Source of the DNA: Roseateles subflavus
GTDB lineage: Bacteria; Pseudomonadota; Gammaproteobacteria; Burkholderiales; Burkholderiaceae_C
Reading direction: 5' to 3'
DNA length: 64,000 nucleotides
Assembly: GCF_030285365.1 (NCBI RefSeq)
Contig: NZ_JASVDS010000004.1
Location: 474,684-538,683 of the forward strand
Shown here: one piece after another, positions 46,924-54,272 of the stretch
Layout: the number at the start of each line of letters is the position of its first letter
Position numbering within the stretch: the first letter of the stretch is position 1
Made by a program: the position numbers and the translations under genes
Notes under the pieces: generated by a model
What the model was told of the DNA's origin: nothing
What the model saw: only the letters and a program-made list of their open reading frames with translations
Databases searched by the model: none

Positions 46924-47826
46924 GTGAACCACCTCCAACGAACGAGGCCGGCGCTGCGCCGCTCGTGGCTCTTTCTCGCCGGCGCGGACCGCCAGGTGCT
47001 GCTCGACGGCACCCGCAGCGATGCCGACGTGCTCGTGCAGGAACTCGAGACCTTCACGCCGCCCGCCCGGCGCCCCGAGGCCCGCGCCCTGAGCGGCGAG
47101 GTGCTGGGCCACTGGCGACAGTCCGGCATCCTCAGCGCCGTGCGCGTCAACCCGCTGGACAACGGCGGCATGGACGACCTCGAGGCGGTCATGCAGCACC
47201 GGCCCGACATCATCATGATGTCCTTCATCTCGACACCCATGCAGGTCGTGGCGCTGGACCAGGCCGTGTCCCATTACGAGCGCGAGTACGGCATCCCCGA
47301 AGGCAGTACTGAGCTGGTGCCCAACATCGAGAGCACCCAGGGCCTGGTGAACACCATGGCCATCGCCAAGTGCAGCGCGCGCATCAGCGCCTTGCTGGTG
47401 GCGACCGAGGACATGGTGGCCGACCTGGGCGCGCGGCGCACGCGGGCCGGCCACGAGCTGGACTACGTGCGCTCCCGCTTCCTCGTGGAGTGCGCCGCCG
47501 TGGGAATGCCGGCCATCGACTGCCCCTACAGCTACTCCGACAACGAGGGCGCCGAGCTGGACATGGAGCGCAGCCGCGACATCGGCTTCCGCGCCAAGGC
47601 CATCGTGAACGCGCAGTTCGTGCCGGTGGTGAACCGGTGGCTCACGCCCTCCGCTGCGGACCGCGCGCTGGCTCGCCGCGTGATCCAGGCCTTCGACGAG
47701 GCGCGCAGCCAGTCGGGCGGCAAGCGCGTGCCGGCCGCCGTCGTCGACGGCTTCCTCGCCGAGATCCCCGACTACCTCGCCGCCCATCGCCTGCTGGCCC
47801 GCGCGGCTCAATTCGGACTGGAGTGA
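46924..47826 (+). CDS. HpcH/HpaI aldolase / citrate-lyase-beta (CitE)-like protein
   Basis: 300 residues from GTG 46924 with AAAGGA upstream. It has the CitE-like barrel pattern: RRSWLFLAGADRQVL at the N terminus, a conserved Arg in AVRVNPLDN, ELVPNIESTQGLVN with the metal-binding Glu, and ALLVATEDMVADLGARR with the acidic metal ligands, then GFRAKAIVNAQFVPVVN. Members act on acyl-CoA or acyl-carrier C-C bonds (malyl-, citramalyl-, citryl-CoA). A role in the putative tropone pathway is not known; it could cleave or condense a CoA intermediate. Four bases separate the stop from the next gene. Confidence 0.85.
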   Translation: MNHLQRTRPALRRSWLFLAGADRQVLLDGTRSDADVLVQELETFTPPARRPEARALSGEVLGHWRQSGILSAVRVNPLDNGGMDDLEAVMQHRPDIIMMSFISTPMQVVALDQAVSHYEREYGIPEGSTELVPNIESTQGLVNTMAIAKCSARISALLVATEDMVADLGARRTRAGHELDYVRSRFLVECAAVGMPAIDCPYSYSDNEGAELDMERSRDIGFRAKAIVNAQFVPVVNRWLTPSAADRALARRVIQAFDEARSQSGGKRVPAAVVDGFLAEIPDYLAAHRLLARAAQFGLE

Positions 47827-47831
47827 ATCCC

Positions 47832-48485
47832 ATGGAATCCCGCATTCCCTATTTCAAGTCGCTGCCCGTGCTGACCGGTGCCCTGAGCGATTTCGACACC
47901 CAGGCCGTGCCCGCGACCCCGCAGGACCTGTTCCTGCAATGGTTCACCGACGCCGTCGCCCGCGGCGTGAACGAGCCGCAGGTCACCACCCTGTCGACCG
48001 TGGACCCGGACGGCGCGCCGGACGCGCGCTCCGTCATGCTGCTGGACGTCAACGTGGACGGCTGGCACTTCGCCGCCAATGCCATCAGCCCCAAGGGGCG
48101 CCAGCTGGCCCGCCAACCCCAGGCCGCCATGACCTTCTACTGGCCCGGCACGGCCCGGCAGGTGCGCCTGCGCGGCGAGGTGAGGGCGCTGCCGCGGGAG
48201 GCCGGCCTGACGGACTTCCGCAGCCGGCCGGAGAAGTCGCGCGCGGCCATCCTCGCCGCCCGGCAGAGCGAGGTCCTGGAGCAGCCCGCCGACCTCGACG
48301 TCGCCCAGGCCGCGCAGCTGGCCCGCCTGCAGCAGGACCCCGCGCTGTCGTCCGAACACTGGACGATGTATGCGCTGCGGCCGCTGGACGTGGAGTTCTG
48401 GCAGTCGAATGCGGTGCGGCGCTTCACCCGCCTGCGCTATCGCCAGCAGGGGCAGCAGTGGACGCGTCAGCGGCTGTGGCCATGA
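47832..48485 (+). CDS. Pyridoxamine-phosphate-oxidase-like flavoenzyme (PdxH/PhzG family)
   Basis: 217 residues from ATG 47832. The FMN-binding split-barrel is shown by VTTLSTVDPDGAPDARSVMLLDVNVDGWHFAA, NAISPKGRQLARQPQAAMTFYWPGTARQVRLRGEV and the C-terminal FWQSNAVRRFTRLRY. Length fits PdxH, but in specialised-metabolite clusters this fold often acts as an oxidase on the product, as PhzG does in phenazine biosynthesis. Here it could aromatise or oxidise a ring intermediate, or make PLP for the next-encoded enzyme. It ends in an ATGA overlap with the PLP-enzyme gene. Confidence 0.85.
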   Translation: MESRIPYFKSLPVLTGALSDFDTQAVPATPQDLFLQWFTDAVARGVNEPQVTTLSTVDPDGAPDARSVMLLDVNVDGWHFAANAISPKGRQLARQPQAAMTFYWPGTARQVRLRGEVRALPREAGLTDFRSRPEKSRAAILAARQSEVLEQPADLDVAQAAQLARLQQDPALSSEHWTMYALRPLDVEFWQSNAVRRFTRLRYRQQGQQWTRQRLWP

Positions 48486-49768
48486 CGGTGCCGCTGGCTT
48501 CGGCGCACGCGGCCGCGCCCACGCCGCCCGGCCCCGGGCTTGCACTCGGATCCGCCTCGGCGTCCGGTCTTGCCACGGCCGGCGAGTCGACGCCCGCGGC
48601 GGCCCTGGGCACGCGTCTCGTCCATGCCGGGCGCGACCCCGCGAAGTACCACGGCTTCGTCAACACGCCGCTGTTCCGCGCCTCCACGGTGCTGAGCCCG
48701 ACCGTGGGCGACCTGCTGGGCCGGACGCAGCCCTACGTCTACGGCCGGCGCGGCACGCCGACCTCCGAGGCCCTGGAGCAGGCCGTCTGCGAGCTCGAAG
48801 GCGGTGCCGGGGCGGTGCTGTGCCCCTCGGGGCTCTCGGCCTGCACGCTGGCGCTGCTGTCCTGCCTGTCTCCGGGCGATCACCTGCTGGTCACGGACGC
48901 CGTCTACGGCCCCGTCCGGCATGCCTGCGAGGGCGTGCTGCGCCGGCTGGGGGTCGAGGTGAGCTACTTCCCGCCGGGCATCGGCGCCGGCCTCGTGCAC
49001 TGGCTGCGGCCGAACACGCGGGCGCTGTACCTCGAATCCCCCGGCTCGCTGAGCATGGAGGTGCAGGACGTGCCGGCTCTGGCCGCGATCGCGCATCAGC
49101 ACGGCGTGACCGTGCTGGCCGACAGCAGCTGGGCGACGCCGCTGTTCTTCCAGGCGCATGCGCGGGGCGTGGACCTCTCGATCCAGGCGGGCACCAAGTA
49201 CCTCTCGGGCCATGCCGACGGCATGCTGGGCACGGTGTCGGCGTCCGCCGCCGCCTGGCCCGCGCTCAAGTCGCTGCATGGCGACCTCGGCCTGTGCGTG
49301 GGCGCCGATGACATCTTCCTGGCGCTGCGGGGCCTGCGCACGCTGCAGGTCCGCCTGCACCAGCACGAGCGGGGCGCGCTCGTCGTGGCGCGCTGGCTCC
49401 AGCAGCAGCCCGAGGTGGCGCGCGTACTGCATCCGGCCTTGCCCAGGTCCCCGGGTCATGAGCTCTGGCTGCGCGACTTCACCGGGTCCTCGGGCCTGTT
49501 CACGGTCGTGCTCAAGCCCGTGCCCTTCGCGGCGGTGGAGGCCTTCCTCAATGGCCTGCGCCTGTTCGGGCTGGGCTACTCCTGGGGCGGCTTCGAGAGC
49601 CTCGCCCTGCCGCTCGATGCCTCGCAGGGGCGGCTGCCGCAGCTCTGCGAGCCCGGGTGCCACTGCGTGCGCCTGCACATCGGTCTGGAGGATCCCGGCG
49701 ACCTCATGGCCGACCTGCGCGAAGGCCTGGACCGCATGGCCTCCGTGGACATGGACTCACTCCTCTAG
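48482..49768 (+). CDS. Cystathionine beta-lyase-type PLP enzyme (MetC family), putative C-S lyase
   Basis: 428 residues in an ATGA overlap with the flavoenzyme gene. After a variable Ala-rich N-terminal tail (about 1-40) the Cys/Met-metabolism fold follows: LVHAGRDPAKYHGFVNTPLFRASTVL, YVYGRRGTPTSEALEQAV, CPSGLSACTLALL, and QAGTKYLSGHADGMLG with the PLP-binding Lys. Its C-terminal YSWGGFESLALP is typical of MetC. MetC-type enzymes cut C-S bonds of cysteine conjugates. Next to a GST and an amidotransferase-fold protein it may release a thiol from a cysteine adduct. It could also be a housekeeping metC, but the operon context argues otherwise. Confidence 0.88.
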   Translation: MTVPLASAHAAAPTPPGPGLALGSASASGLATAGESTPAAALGTRLVHAGRDPAKYHGFVNTPLFRASTVLSPTVGDLLGRTQPYVYGRRGTPTSEALEQAVCELEGGAGAVLCPSGLSACTLALLSCLSPGDHLLVTDAVYGPVRHACEGVLRRLGVEVSYFPPGIGAGLVHWLRPNTRALYLESPGSLSMEVQDVPALAAIAHQHGVTVLADSSWATPLFFQAHARGVDLSIQAGTKYLSGHADGMLGTVSASAAAWPALKSLHGDLGLCVGADDIFLALRGLRTLQVRLHQHERGALVVARWLQQQPEVARVLHPALPRSPGHELWLRDFTGSSGLFTVVLKPVPFAAVEAFLNGLRLFGLGYSWGGFESLALPLDASQGRLPQLCEPGCHCVRLHIGLEDPGDLMADLREGLDRMASVDMDSLL

Positions 49769-49780
49769 AAAGGCGTCCTC

Positions 49781-50458
49781 ATGCTGACGATCTGGGGCCG
49801 ACGAAGCTCCTTCAACGTTCAGAAGGTGATGTGGCTCATCGCCGAACTGGGCCTTGCGCATCGGCACGTGCCGGCCGGCGGCGATGCCGGCGGCTGCGAC
49901 ACGCCCGAGTTCACGCGGCTCAACCCGCATCAGCGCATCCCGGTGATCGACTGGGACGGGCAGGTCGTGTGGGAATCGCACGCCATCCTGCGCTACCTGG
50001 CCGCTCGGGCGGGCCGCCCGCCCTTCTGGTCCGACGACCCGCACACGCGTTCCACCAGCGAGCGATGGATGGACTGGAGCCAGAGCACGCTGGAGCCCGA
50101 GGTCATGCTGGGGCTTTTCTGGGCGCTCGTGCGGACGCCCGTGCAGGCGCGCGACACGGCGCTCATTCGCCGCAAGCAGCTCACCAGCGCCCTGCATTTC
50201 CAGCGGCTGGATGCGATCCTCGCGCGCCAGCCCTACCTGAGCGGCGCGACCTTCGGGCTGGGCGACATCCCCGCCGGGGCGACGCTGTACCGCTACTTCG
50301 CCATGGACATCGATCGCCCGCACGTGCCGCATGTCGAGGGCTGGTACCAGCGGCTGCGGGCGCGGGCGGCCTACGCCGAGCACGTGATGGTCCCGTTCGA
50401 CGAGCTGGTGGGCAAGCCCGACCGCGGGGCGCGGCTCCTCGACCTGGAGCAGGCATGA
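49781..50458 (+). CDS. Glutathione S-transferase (TdaB-like by context)
   Basis: 225 residues, 12 bases after the PLP gene, with AAAGGCG upstream. The thioredoxin-like N-terminal domain has GRRSSFNVQKVMWLIAELGL (Ser-type active site), NPHQRIPVIDWDG with the cis-Pro, and WESHAILRYLA for gamma-glutamyl binding. The all-helical C-terminal domain (about 85-225) contains LSGATFGLGDIPAG, the N-capping-box region. GSTs add or remove glutathione at electrophilic carbons; TdaB in tropodithietic acid biosynthesis belongs to this family and is thought to place sulfur on the tropone ring. The gene ends in an ATGA overlap with the next. Confidence 0.88.
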   Translation: MLTIWGRRSSFNVQKVMWLIAELGLAHRHVPAGGDAGGCDTPEFTRLNPHQRIPVIDWDGQVVWESHAILRYLAARAGRPPFWSDDPHTRSTSERWMDWSQSTLEPEVMLGLFWALVRTPVQARDTALIRRKQLTSALHFQRLDAILARQPYLSGATFGLGDIPAGATLYRYFAMDIDRPHVPHVEGWYQRLRARAAYAEHVMVPFDELVGKPDRGARLLDLEQA

Positions 50459-51147
50459 AGCGCCCCATGCTGCTGGTGCTGCACCGGGCCCAGTCCTCGC
50501 CAGGGCGGGTGGCGCGCCTGCTGCAACGCAAGGGCCATGCGCTCGACATCCGGCGTCCCCCCCTCGGCGACGCCTTGCCTGACACGCTCGACGGGCATGC
50601 CGGTGTCGTCATCTTCGGCGGGCCGATGAGTGCGAATGACCCGGACCCCTGGCTCCAGGCGGAGACCGACTGGATCTCATTGCCGCTGCGTGAGCGCGTG
50701 CCCTTCCTGGGCATCTGCCTGGGTGCCCAATTGCTCGCCCGCCAGCTGGGTGCGACGGTGAAGGGTCGGCCGGACGGGCGCGTGGAGATCGGCTACTGGC
50801 CCATCCGGGCGACGCGGGCGGGCGCACCCTTCGGTCCCTGGCCCGAACGCGTCTACCACTGGCACAGCCAGGGTTTCGAGCGCACTGCCGGCATGCAACA
50901 GCTGGCCGCAGGGGAGTTCTTCGAGAACCAGGCCATCCGATACGGAGAGACGGCCTTCGGGCTGCAGTTCCATCCCGAGGTGAGCTTCCAGACGATGAAC
51001 CGCTGGGCGCAGTCCGCGCCGCACAAGCTGCAGGCCCCGGGCGCGCAGGCTTGGTCGCTCCAGCGTCAGCAGGGCGCGCGCCACGACCGGGCGGGCGCCG
51101 CCTGGCTGTCCGGCTTCCTGGACACATGGGCCGCAACCGGTTGCTGA
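50455..51147 (+). CDS. Class I glutamine-amidotransferase-fold protein
   Basis: 230 residues overlapping the GST gene by ATGA. The triad motifs are present: LGICLGAQLLARQLG (Cys nucleophile), and FGLQFHPEVSFQTMNRW (His and Glu). It stands alone, without a synthetase domain, as do GuaA-like free amidotransferases and plant gamma-glutamyl peptidases (GGP1 type), which remove gamma-Glu from glutathione conjugates. Coupling to a GST gene makes the second role attractive. Alternatively it could supply ammonia. No signal peptide, so it is cytoplasmic. Confidence 0.82.
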   Translation: MKRPMLLVLHRAQSSPGRVARLLQRKGHALDIRRPPLGDALPDTLDGHAGVVIFGGPMSANDPDPWLQAETDWISLPLRERVPFLGICLGAQLLARQLGATVKGRPDGRVEIGYWPIRATRAGAPFGPWPERVYHWHSQGFERTAGMQQLAAGEFFENQAIRYGETAFGLQFHPEVSFQTMNRWAQSAPHKLQAPGAQAWSLQRQQGARHDRAGAAWLSGFLDTWAATGC

Positions 51148-51444
51148 TCCCGCGGCCGCCGTGCGCCTCGGCGGTCCGGCCGCTGTCACCGGAACCAGGG
51201 AGGCCAGAGGCCCCACGGCAGCACCTCGACCTGGGTGTGCCATAAAATGCACAGGTACTCGCGTTTGCCGCGCTCCACAGGCCATTTTTTTGACCTGCAT
51301 GGAGTCTTGCCAGGCGAGTCCGTGATCGCAAGCCTTTTTCGGACACTCGGACCCGCGGCGCCAGACGCCTGCGAACGGGGGCCGGCCGACCTGGAATCGC
51401 GGGGCGGTTTGCGGTGTGTCCAGCACTTTTCTCAAACGATTGCG
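51148..51444. other. Intergenic region before the TetR gene
   Basis: About 300 bases without a gene, AT-richer near 51240-51300 (cataaaatg, catttttttg). It probably holds the tetR promoter and operator, but I found no clear palindrome. Confidence 0.45.
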
Positions 51445-52065
51445 ATGCCCAATCAGCAGGCAGGCCCGCGAAAGATCCCGAGCCAGGCGCGTTCACGGCG
51501 CATGGTCGACACCATTCTCGAGGCGGCCGCCGGCGTGCTGGCCGAACGCGGCTATGCCGGCACCAGCACGAATCTGGTGGCGGAACGTGCCGGTGTGAGT
51601 GTCGGCTCGGTGTACCAGTACTTCCCGAACAAGGACTCTCTGGTCCATGCGCTGCACGAGCGCCATGCCGGGCAGATGTTCCAGGTGATCGAGGCGGTCC
51701 TGGGGACCGGCCCGCGCGTGACGCTGCGGGGTCACATCGAGGCCATCGTGCGGGCGCTGATGGCTGCCCACCTGGTCGAGCCCCGGCTGCACCGGGTGCT
51801 GGAGCAGGAGTTGCCGTTCTTTGACGTCCCCAAGGCCGACGACAGCCCCTCCGACAAAGGCATCCTCGTGCGGATCCGGCAGCTGCTGGAACTGCACCAG
51901 GCCGAGATCGTGCCGCAGGATGTCCAGCTGACCGCCTGGGTGATCCAGCGCATCCTGGAATCCATGGTGCATGCCGCGGTGCTGGAGCCGCCGCCCGGCT
52001 TCTCCATGCCCGTCATTGAACGGGCCATCGTCGACGCGGTGATGGGCTACCTCGGCGCCCGGTGA
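51445..52065 (+). CDS. TetR-family transcriptional regulator
   Basis: 206 residues from ATG 51445 (MPNQQAGPRKIPSQARSRRMV); longer starts add non-family sequence, and no clear Shine-Dalgarno is seen. The N-terminal HTH is canonical: TILEAAAGVLAERGYAGTSTNLVAERAGVSVGSVYQYFPNKDSLVHAL. The C-terminal ligand domain (about 80-206) is all-helical, with AHLVEPRLHRVLEQELPFFD. TetR proteins near efflux and biosynthetic genes usually repress them until a ligand binds. Its target is unknown. Confidence 0.9.
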   Translation: MPNQQAGPRKIPSQARSRRMVDTILEAAAGVLAERGYAGTSTNLVAERAGVSVGSVYQYFPNKDSLVHALHERHAGQMFQVIEAVLGTGPRVTLRGHIEAIVRALMAAHLVEPRLHRVLEQELPFFDVPKADDSPSDKGILVRIRQLLELHQAEIVPQDVQLTAWVIQRILESMVHAAVLEPPPGFSMPVIERAIVDAVMGYLGAR

Positions 52066-52129
52066 TCGACCGGGCATCCGGCTTGCTGAGGGCTGGGCCG
52101 CCACGGGCGATCACGCCCAGGAGCCCCTC

Positions 52130-52459
52130 ATGCAAGCCCACCACCGCCTGACCCTCATCGCCGCCTGCAACGCCTGCGCGGACGCCTGCGACCACTGCGC
52201 CGCGGCCTGTCTGCACGAGCCGGACCTGCCGCACCTGGCCCACTGCATCGCCATGGACATGGACTGTGCCGCCATCTGCCGCGTCACCGCGGCCTGTCTG
52301 TCCCGGCAGACGCCCTTTGCTCGCGCACTCACGGCCGCCTGCAGCCTGGCCTGCGAGGCCTGTGCCCTGGCCTGCGAGCGACATTCACACGACCATTGCC
52401 AGCGCTGTGCCGAAGCCTGCCGGCAATGTGCCAGCGAATGCCACCAGCTCGCGGCCTGA
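52130..52459 (+). CDS. Cys-rich four-helix protein, DUF326 / copper-storage-protein type
   Basis: 109 residues from ATG 52130 with AGGAG upstream. It has about 19 Cys, mostly in C-x3-C and C-x2-C spacings along helices (CNACADACDHCAAACLH, CAAICRVTAACL, CSLACEACALACE, CQRCAEACRQCASECHQ). This is the pattern of DUF326 and the cytosolic copper-storage protein Csp3, which stores many Cu(I) inside a four-helix bundle. No signal peptide is present. Tropolones and thiotropones bind Cu and Fe strongly, so a copper buffer in this cluster could protect the producer. It converges on luxR with a 38-base gap. Confidence 0.85.
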   Translation: MQAHHRLTLIAACNACADACDHCAAACLHEPDLPHLAHCIAMDMDCAAICRVTAACLSRQTPFARALTAACSLACEACALACERHSHDHCQRCAEACRQCASECHQLAA

Positions 52460-52497
52460 GCCCCACCGCGCCGACACCCGCGGCGGCCTCGACGCGC

Positions 52498-53217
52498 TCA
52501 GAACAGCATGCCCAGGACGGCCGCCTTCAGCGCCGCCTGCGTCTTGTTGGTCGAGTTGAGCTTCAGGGTCGCCTTGGCGACGTGGAAGTTGATCGTGCGC
52601 TTGGTCAGCCCGAGGATGAGGGCGATCTCGGAGGATGTCTTGCCGTCGGCGGTCCAGCGCAGGATGGTGCGCTCACGTTCGCTCAGTTGCGAGTCCGGGC
52701 GATGGAAGAGCTGGGGAAGGCGTCGCTTCAGGATGCGTTCATGCAGATGCTGGGCGAAGTTGCGCAGCTCGCCGGCCTTCTCCTCGAACTCCCCCAGCGT
52801 CACCGGGTCCTGCGCCCGGGTGAATGACATCGCCCCGATGATGCCGTGTTCGGTGCGAACGGGCAGGGTGCAGCCAAAGCGCATGCCGTGGCGATGGGCG
52901 GCGTGCCAGAAGCCGCTCAGGCCTTCGAGGTCCTCCGAGGACCACAGCCAGGGATTCCAGTCGGACTGCGCGTGCCGGATCCAGGGGTCCTGCGCGGAAA
53001 GGGACTCGCGCACATAGGCTTCCTGCCAGCCGTCCGGGGCATGACCCGCCTGAATGACGGCCGGCCGCGTCATGGGCGGGTAGATGTGGGCCAGGTAGAG
53101 GCAATGCTCGAAGCCCAGGCGGCTGGCGGCAAAAGCCATCATGTGCTCACATTCACTGCCGTCTGCCTCCATCTCATCTCGACGGCGAACGTCCATCCTT
53201 TCGATGATTCCCTGCAT
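52498..53217 (-). CDS. LuxR-family regulator with autoinducer-binding domain (no luxI in window)
   Basis: 239 residues from ATG 53217 with AAGGGAG upstream. Residues about 20-165 are an autoinducer-binding domain: the conserved acyl-homoserine-lactone contacts appear as W64 and Y68 (GWQEAYV), D77-P78-W79 (AQDPWIRHA) and W90 (PWLWSSE). The C-terminal HTH is LSERERTILRWTADGKTSSEIALILGLTKRTINFHV. No luxI-type synthase is in the window, so it is a solo or its partner lies elsewhere. Placed beside the biosynthetic operon, it may link production to cell density. Confidence 0.9.
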   Translation of the reverse strand: MQGIIERMDVRRRDEMEADGSECEHMMAFAASRLGFEHCLYLAHIYPPMTRPAVIQAGHAPDGWQEAYVRESLSAQDPWIRHAQSDWNPWLWSSEDLEGLSGFWHAAHRHGMRFGCTLPVRTEHGIIGAMSFTRAQDPVTLGEFEEKAGELRNFAQHLHERILKRRLPQLFHRPDSQLSERERTILRWTADGKTSSEIALILGLTKRTINFHVAKATLKLNSTNKTQAALKAAVLGMLF

Positions 53218-53573
53218 GTGTGACTCCCTTGTCGCTAACTTTTTTTGAGCTAATACATAACTATGTACTCGCGTTTGATGCATTCTCTGATGTCACGGTT
53301 GATGCGTCGCAGCAATTCGTATCCTTTCGTAACATAGTTGGCATTCAGCGCTTCAACATTCAATAAATTCAATGACTTATTCATGGACCGGGCTCCCGTC
53401 CCACCATGGGATGACGCCAGATTGGCCCAAAATCGCCAGGCTAAACCCCGGCAATCGCGTGGGATTCGTCTGGACATTTCTAGAATTACACGAGCAATTA
53501 TTCGCAAGACCGCCGCGTGCACCAGCCCAGGGGGCGCCACGGTCCGAGGGATCCGCGGGGCACGCGTCGCCCC
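53218..53573. other. AT-rich intergenic region between the prephenate-dehydratase-like gene and luxR
   Basis: About 356 bases with much lower GC than the surroundings, without a gene. It contains repeated ATTCAAT units and the 16-base motif at 53368, and is probably the luxR control region. Confidence 0.6.
53368..53383. promoter_or_regulatory. Candidate shared element TTCAATGACTTATTCA
   Basis: It matches 15 of 16 bases of TTCAATCACTTATTCA at 60750 before the NRPS gene. It lies about 150 bases upstream of luxR (minus strand), within an AT-rich stretch with further ATTCAAT units. Function is inferred only from recurrence. Confidence 0.4.
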
Positions 53574-54272
53574 TCAGGCGGCGGCGTCCGCCCCTTGCAG
53601 GCAGCCGAGCAGACGGAGCTCCAGCGCGGCAGCGGATGCCTCGCTCACGGCTTCTTGCGCCACCGGGCACACGGGGGATGCCGTGACGGTGAAGTGGAAG
53701 CGGTAGTGCCAGCCGTCAATGCGCGCGGGGCGGGCACTCCAGTGCGCGATGGACAGGCCGCGCCTCGCGAATGGCGCCAGGAAGTCCACGAGCGTGCCCG
53801 TCCGCTGCGGCAGCAGGGCGGCCAGCATCAGACGGTCCGGGCGCCCCAGGGGAGGGCGGTCCCACGGGGCGATGATCCCACCGCGGATCCGTCTTGCGCC
53901 GGGCGCCGTCGTCAGCACCTGCTCGCCGACGACCTGGACCGCACCGGCGTACAGAAGGTCGTGGCTGCGGTTGACGGGTCCAGCCTCGCTGCACTCCAGC
54001 GGGAGCAGGCCCAGGGCGCAGTCGCCCGCGGCGACTGCCGCATGGACTGCGTCCAGGCTGCCGAGCCGCCGGAGCACCGTGCCGGCCCCGAACAGGGGCG
54101 GGACCAGGCCTGGCGTGACGCTTTCCGGCGGGCAGGCCACTTCGAGGGGGGCTCGTTCCGGCGGCCGCGCAGGCACTGGGTGGCCCTGGCGTGAAGCCAA
54201 GGCCCGCAGCTGCAACGAGACGCAGCTCATCGACGCTCGCCGCGGCGCGCCCTCACGCGGGAATGGCCCCAT
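53574..54272 (-). CDS. Shortened prephenate-dehydratase-like protein with ACT domain (TdaC-like by context)
   Basis: 232 residues from ATG 54272, which overlaps the previous gene by 20 bases with a G-rich ribosome site; ATG 54230 is an alternative. The first prephenate-dehydratase lobe is recognisable (DAVHAAVAAGDCALGLLPLECSEAGPVNRSHDLL, VVGEQVL), and so is a C-terminal ACT domain (LAALLPQRTGTLVDFLAPFARRGLSIAHWSARP). The second lobe with the T-R-F catalytic motif seems to be missing, since the text goes from the first lobe almost directly to the ACT region. Normal enzymes have about 280 residues or more. Ordinary phenylpyruvate-forming activity is thus doubtful. TdaC of tropodithietic acid biosynthesis is of the same family. 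Confidence 0.7.
   Translation of the reverse strand: MGPFPREGAPRRASMSCVSLQLRALASRQGHPVPARPPERAPLEVACPPESVTPGLVPPLFGAGTVLRRLGSLDAVHAAVAAGDCALGLLPLECSEAGPVNRSHDLLYAGAVQVVGEQVLTTAPGARRIRGGIIAPWDRPPLGRPDRLMLAALLPQRTGTLVDFLAPFARRGLSIAHWSARPARIDGWHYRFHFTVTASPVCPVAQEAVSEASAAALELRLLGCLQGADAAA

Noticed and set aside
51255..51267. 13-mer GTACTCGCGTTTG shared with 53265-53277, as a common operator
   Set aside because: In 64 kb many 13-mers recur by chance. It is not symmetric, and its position relative to the two genes differs.
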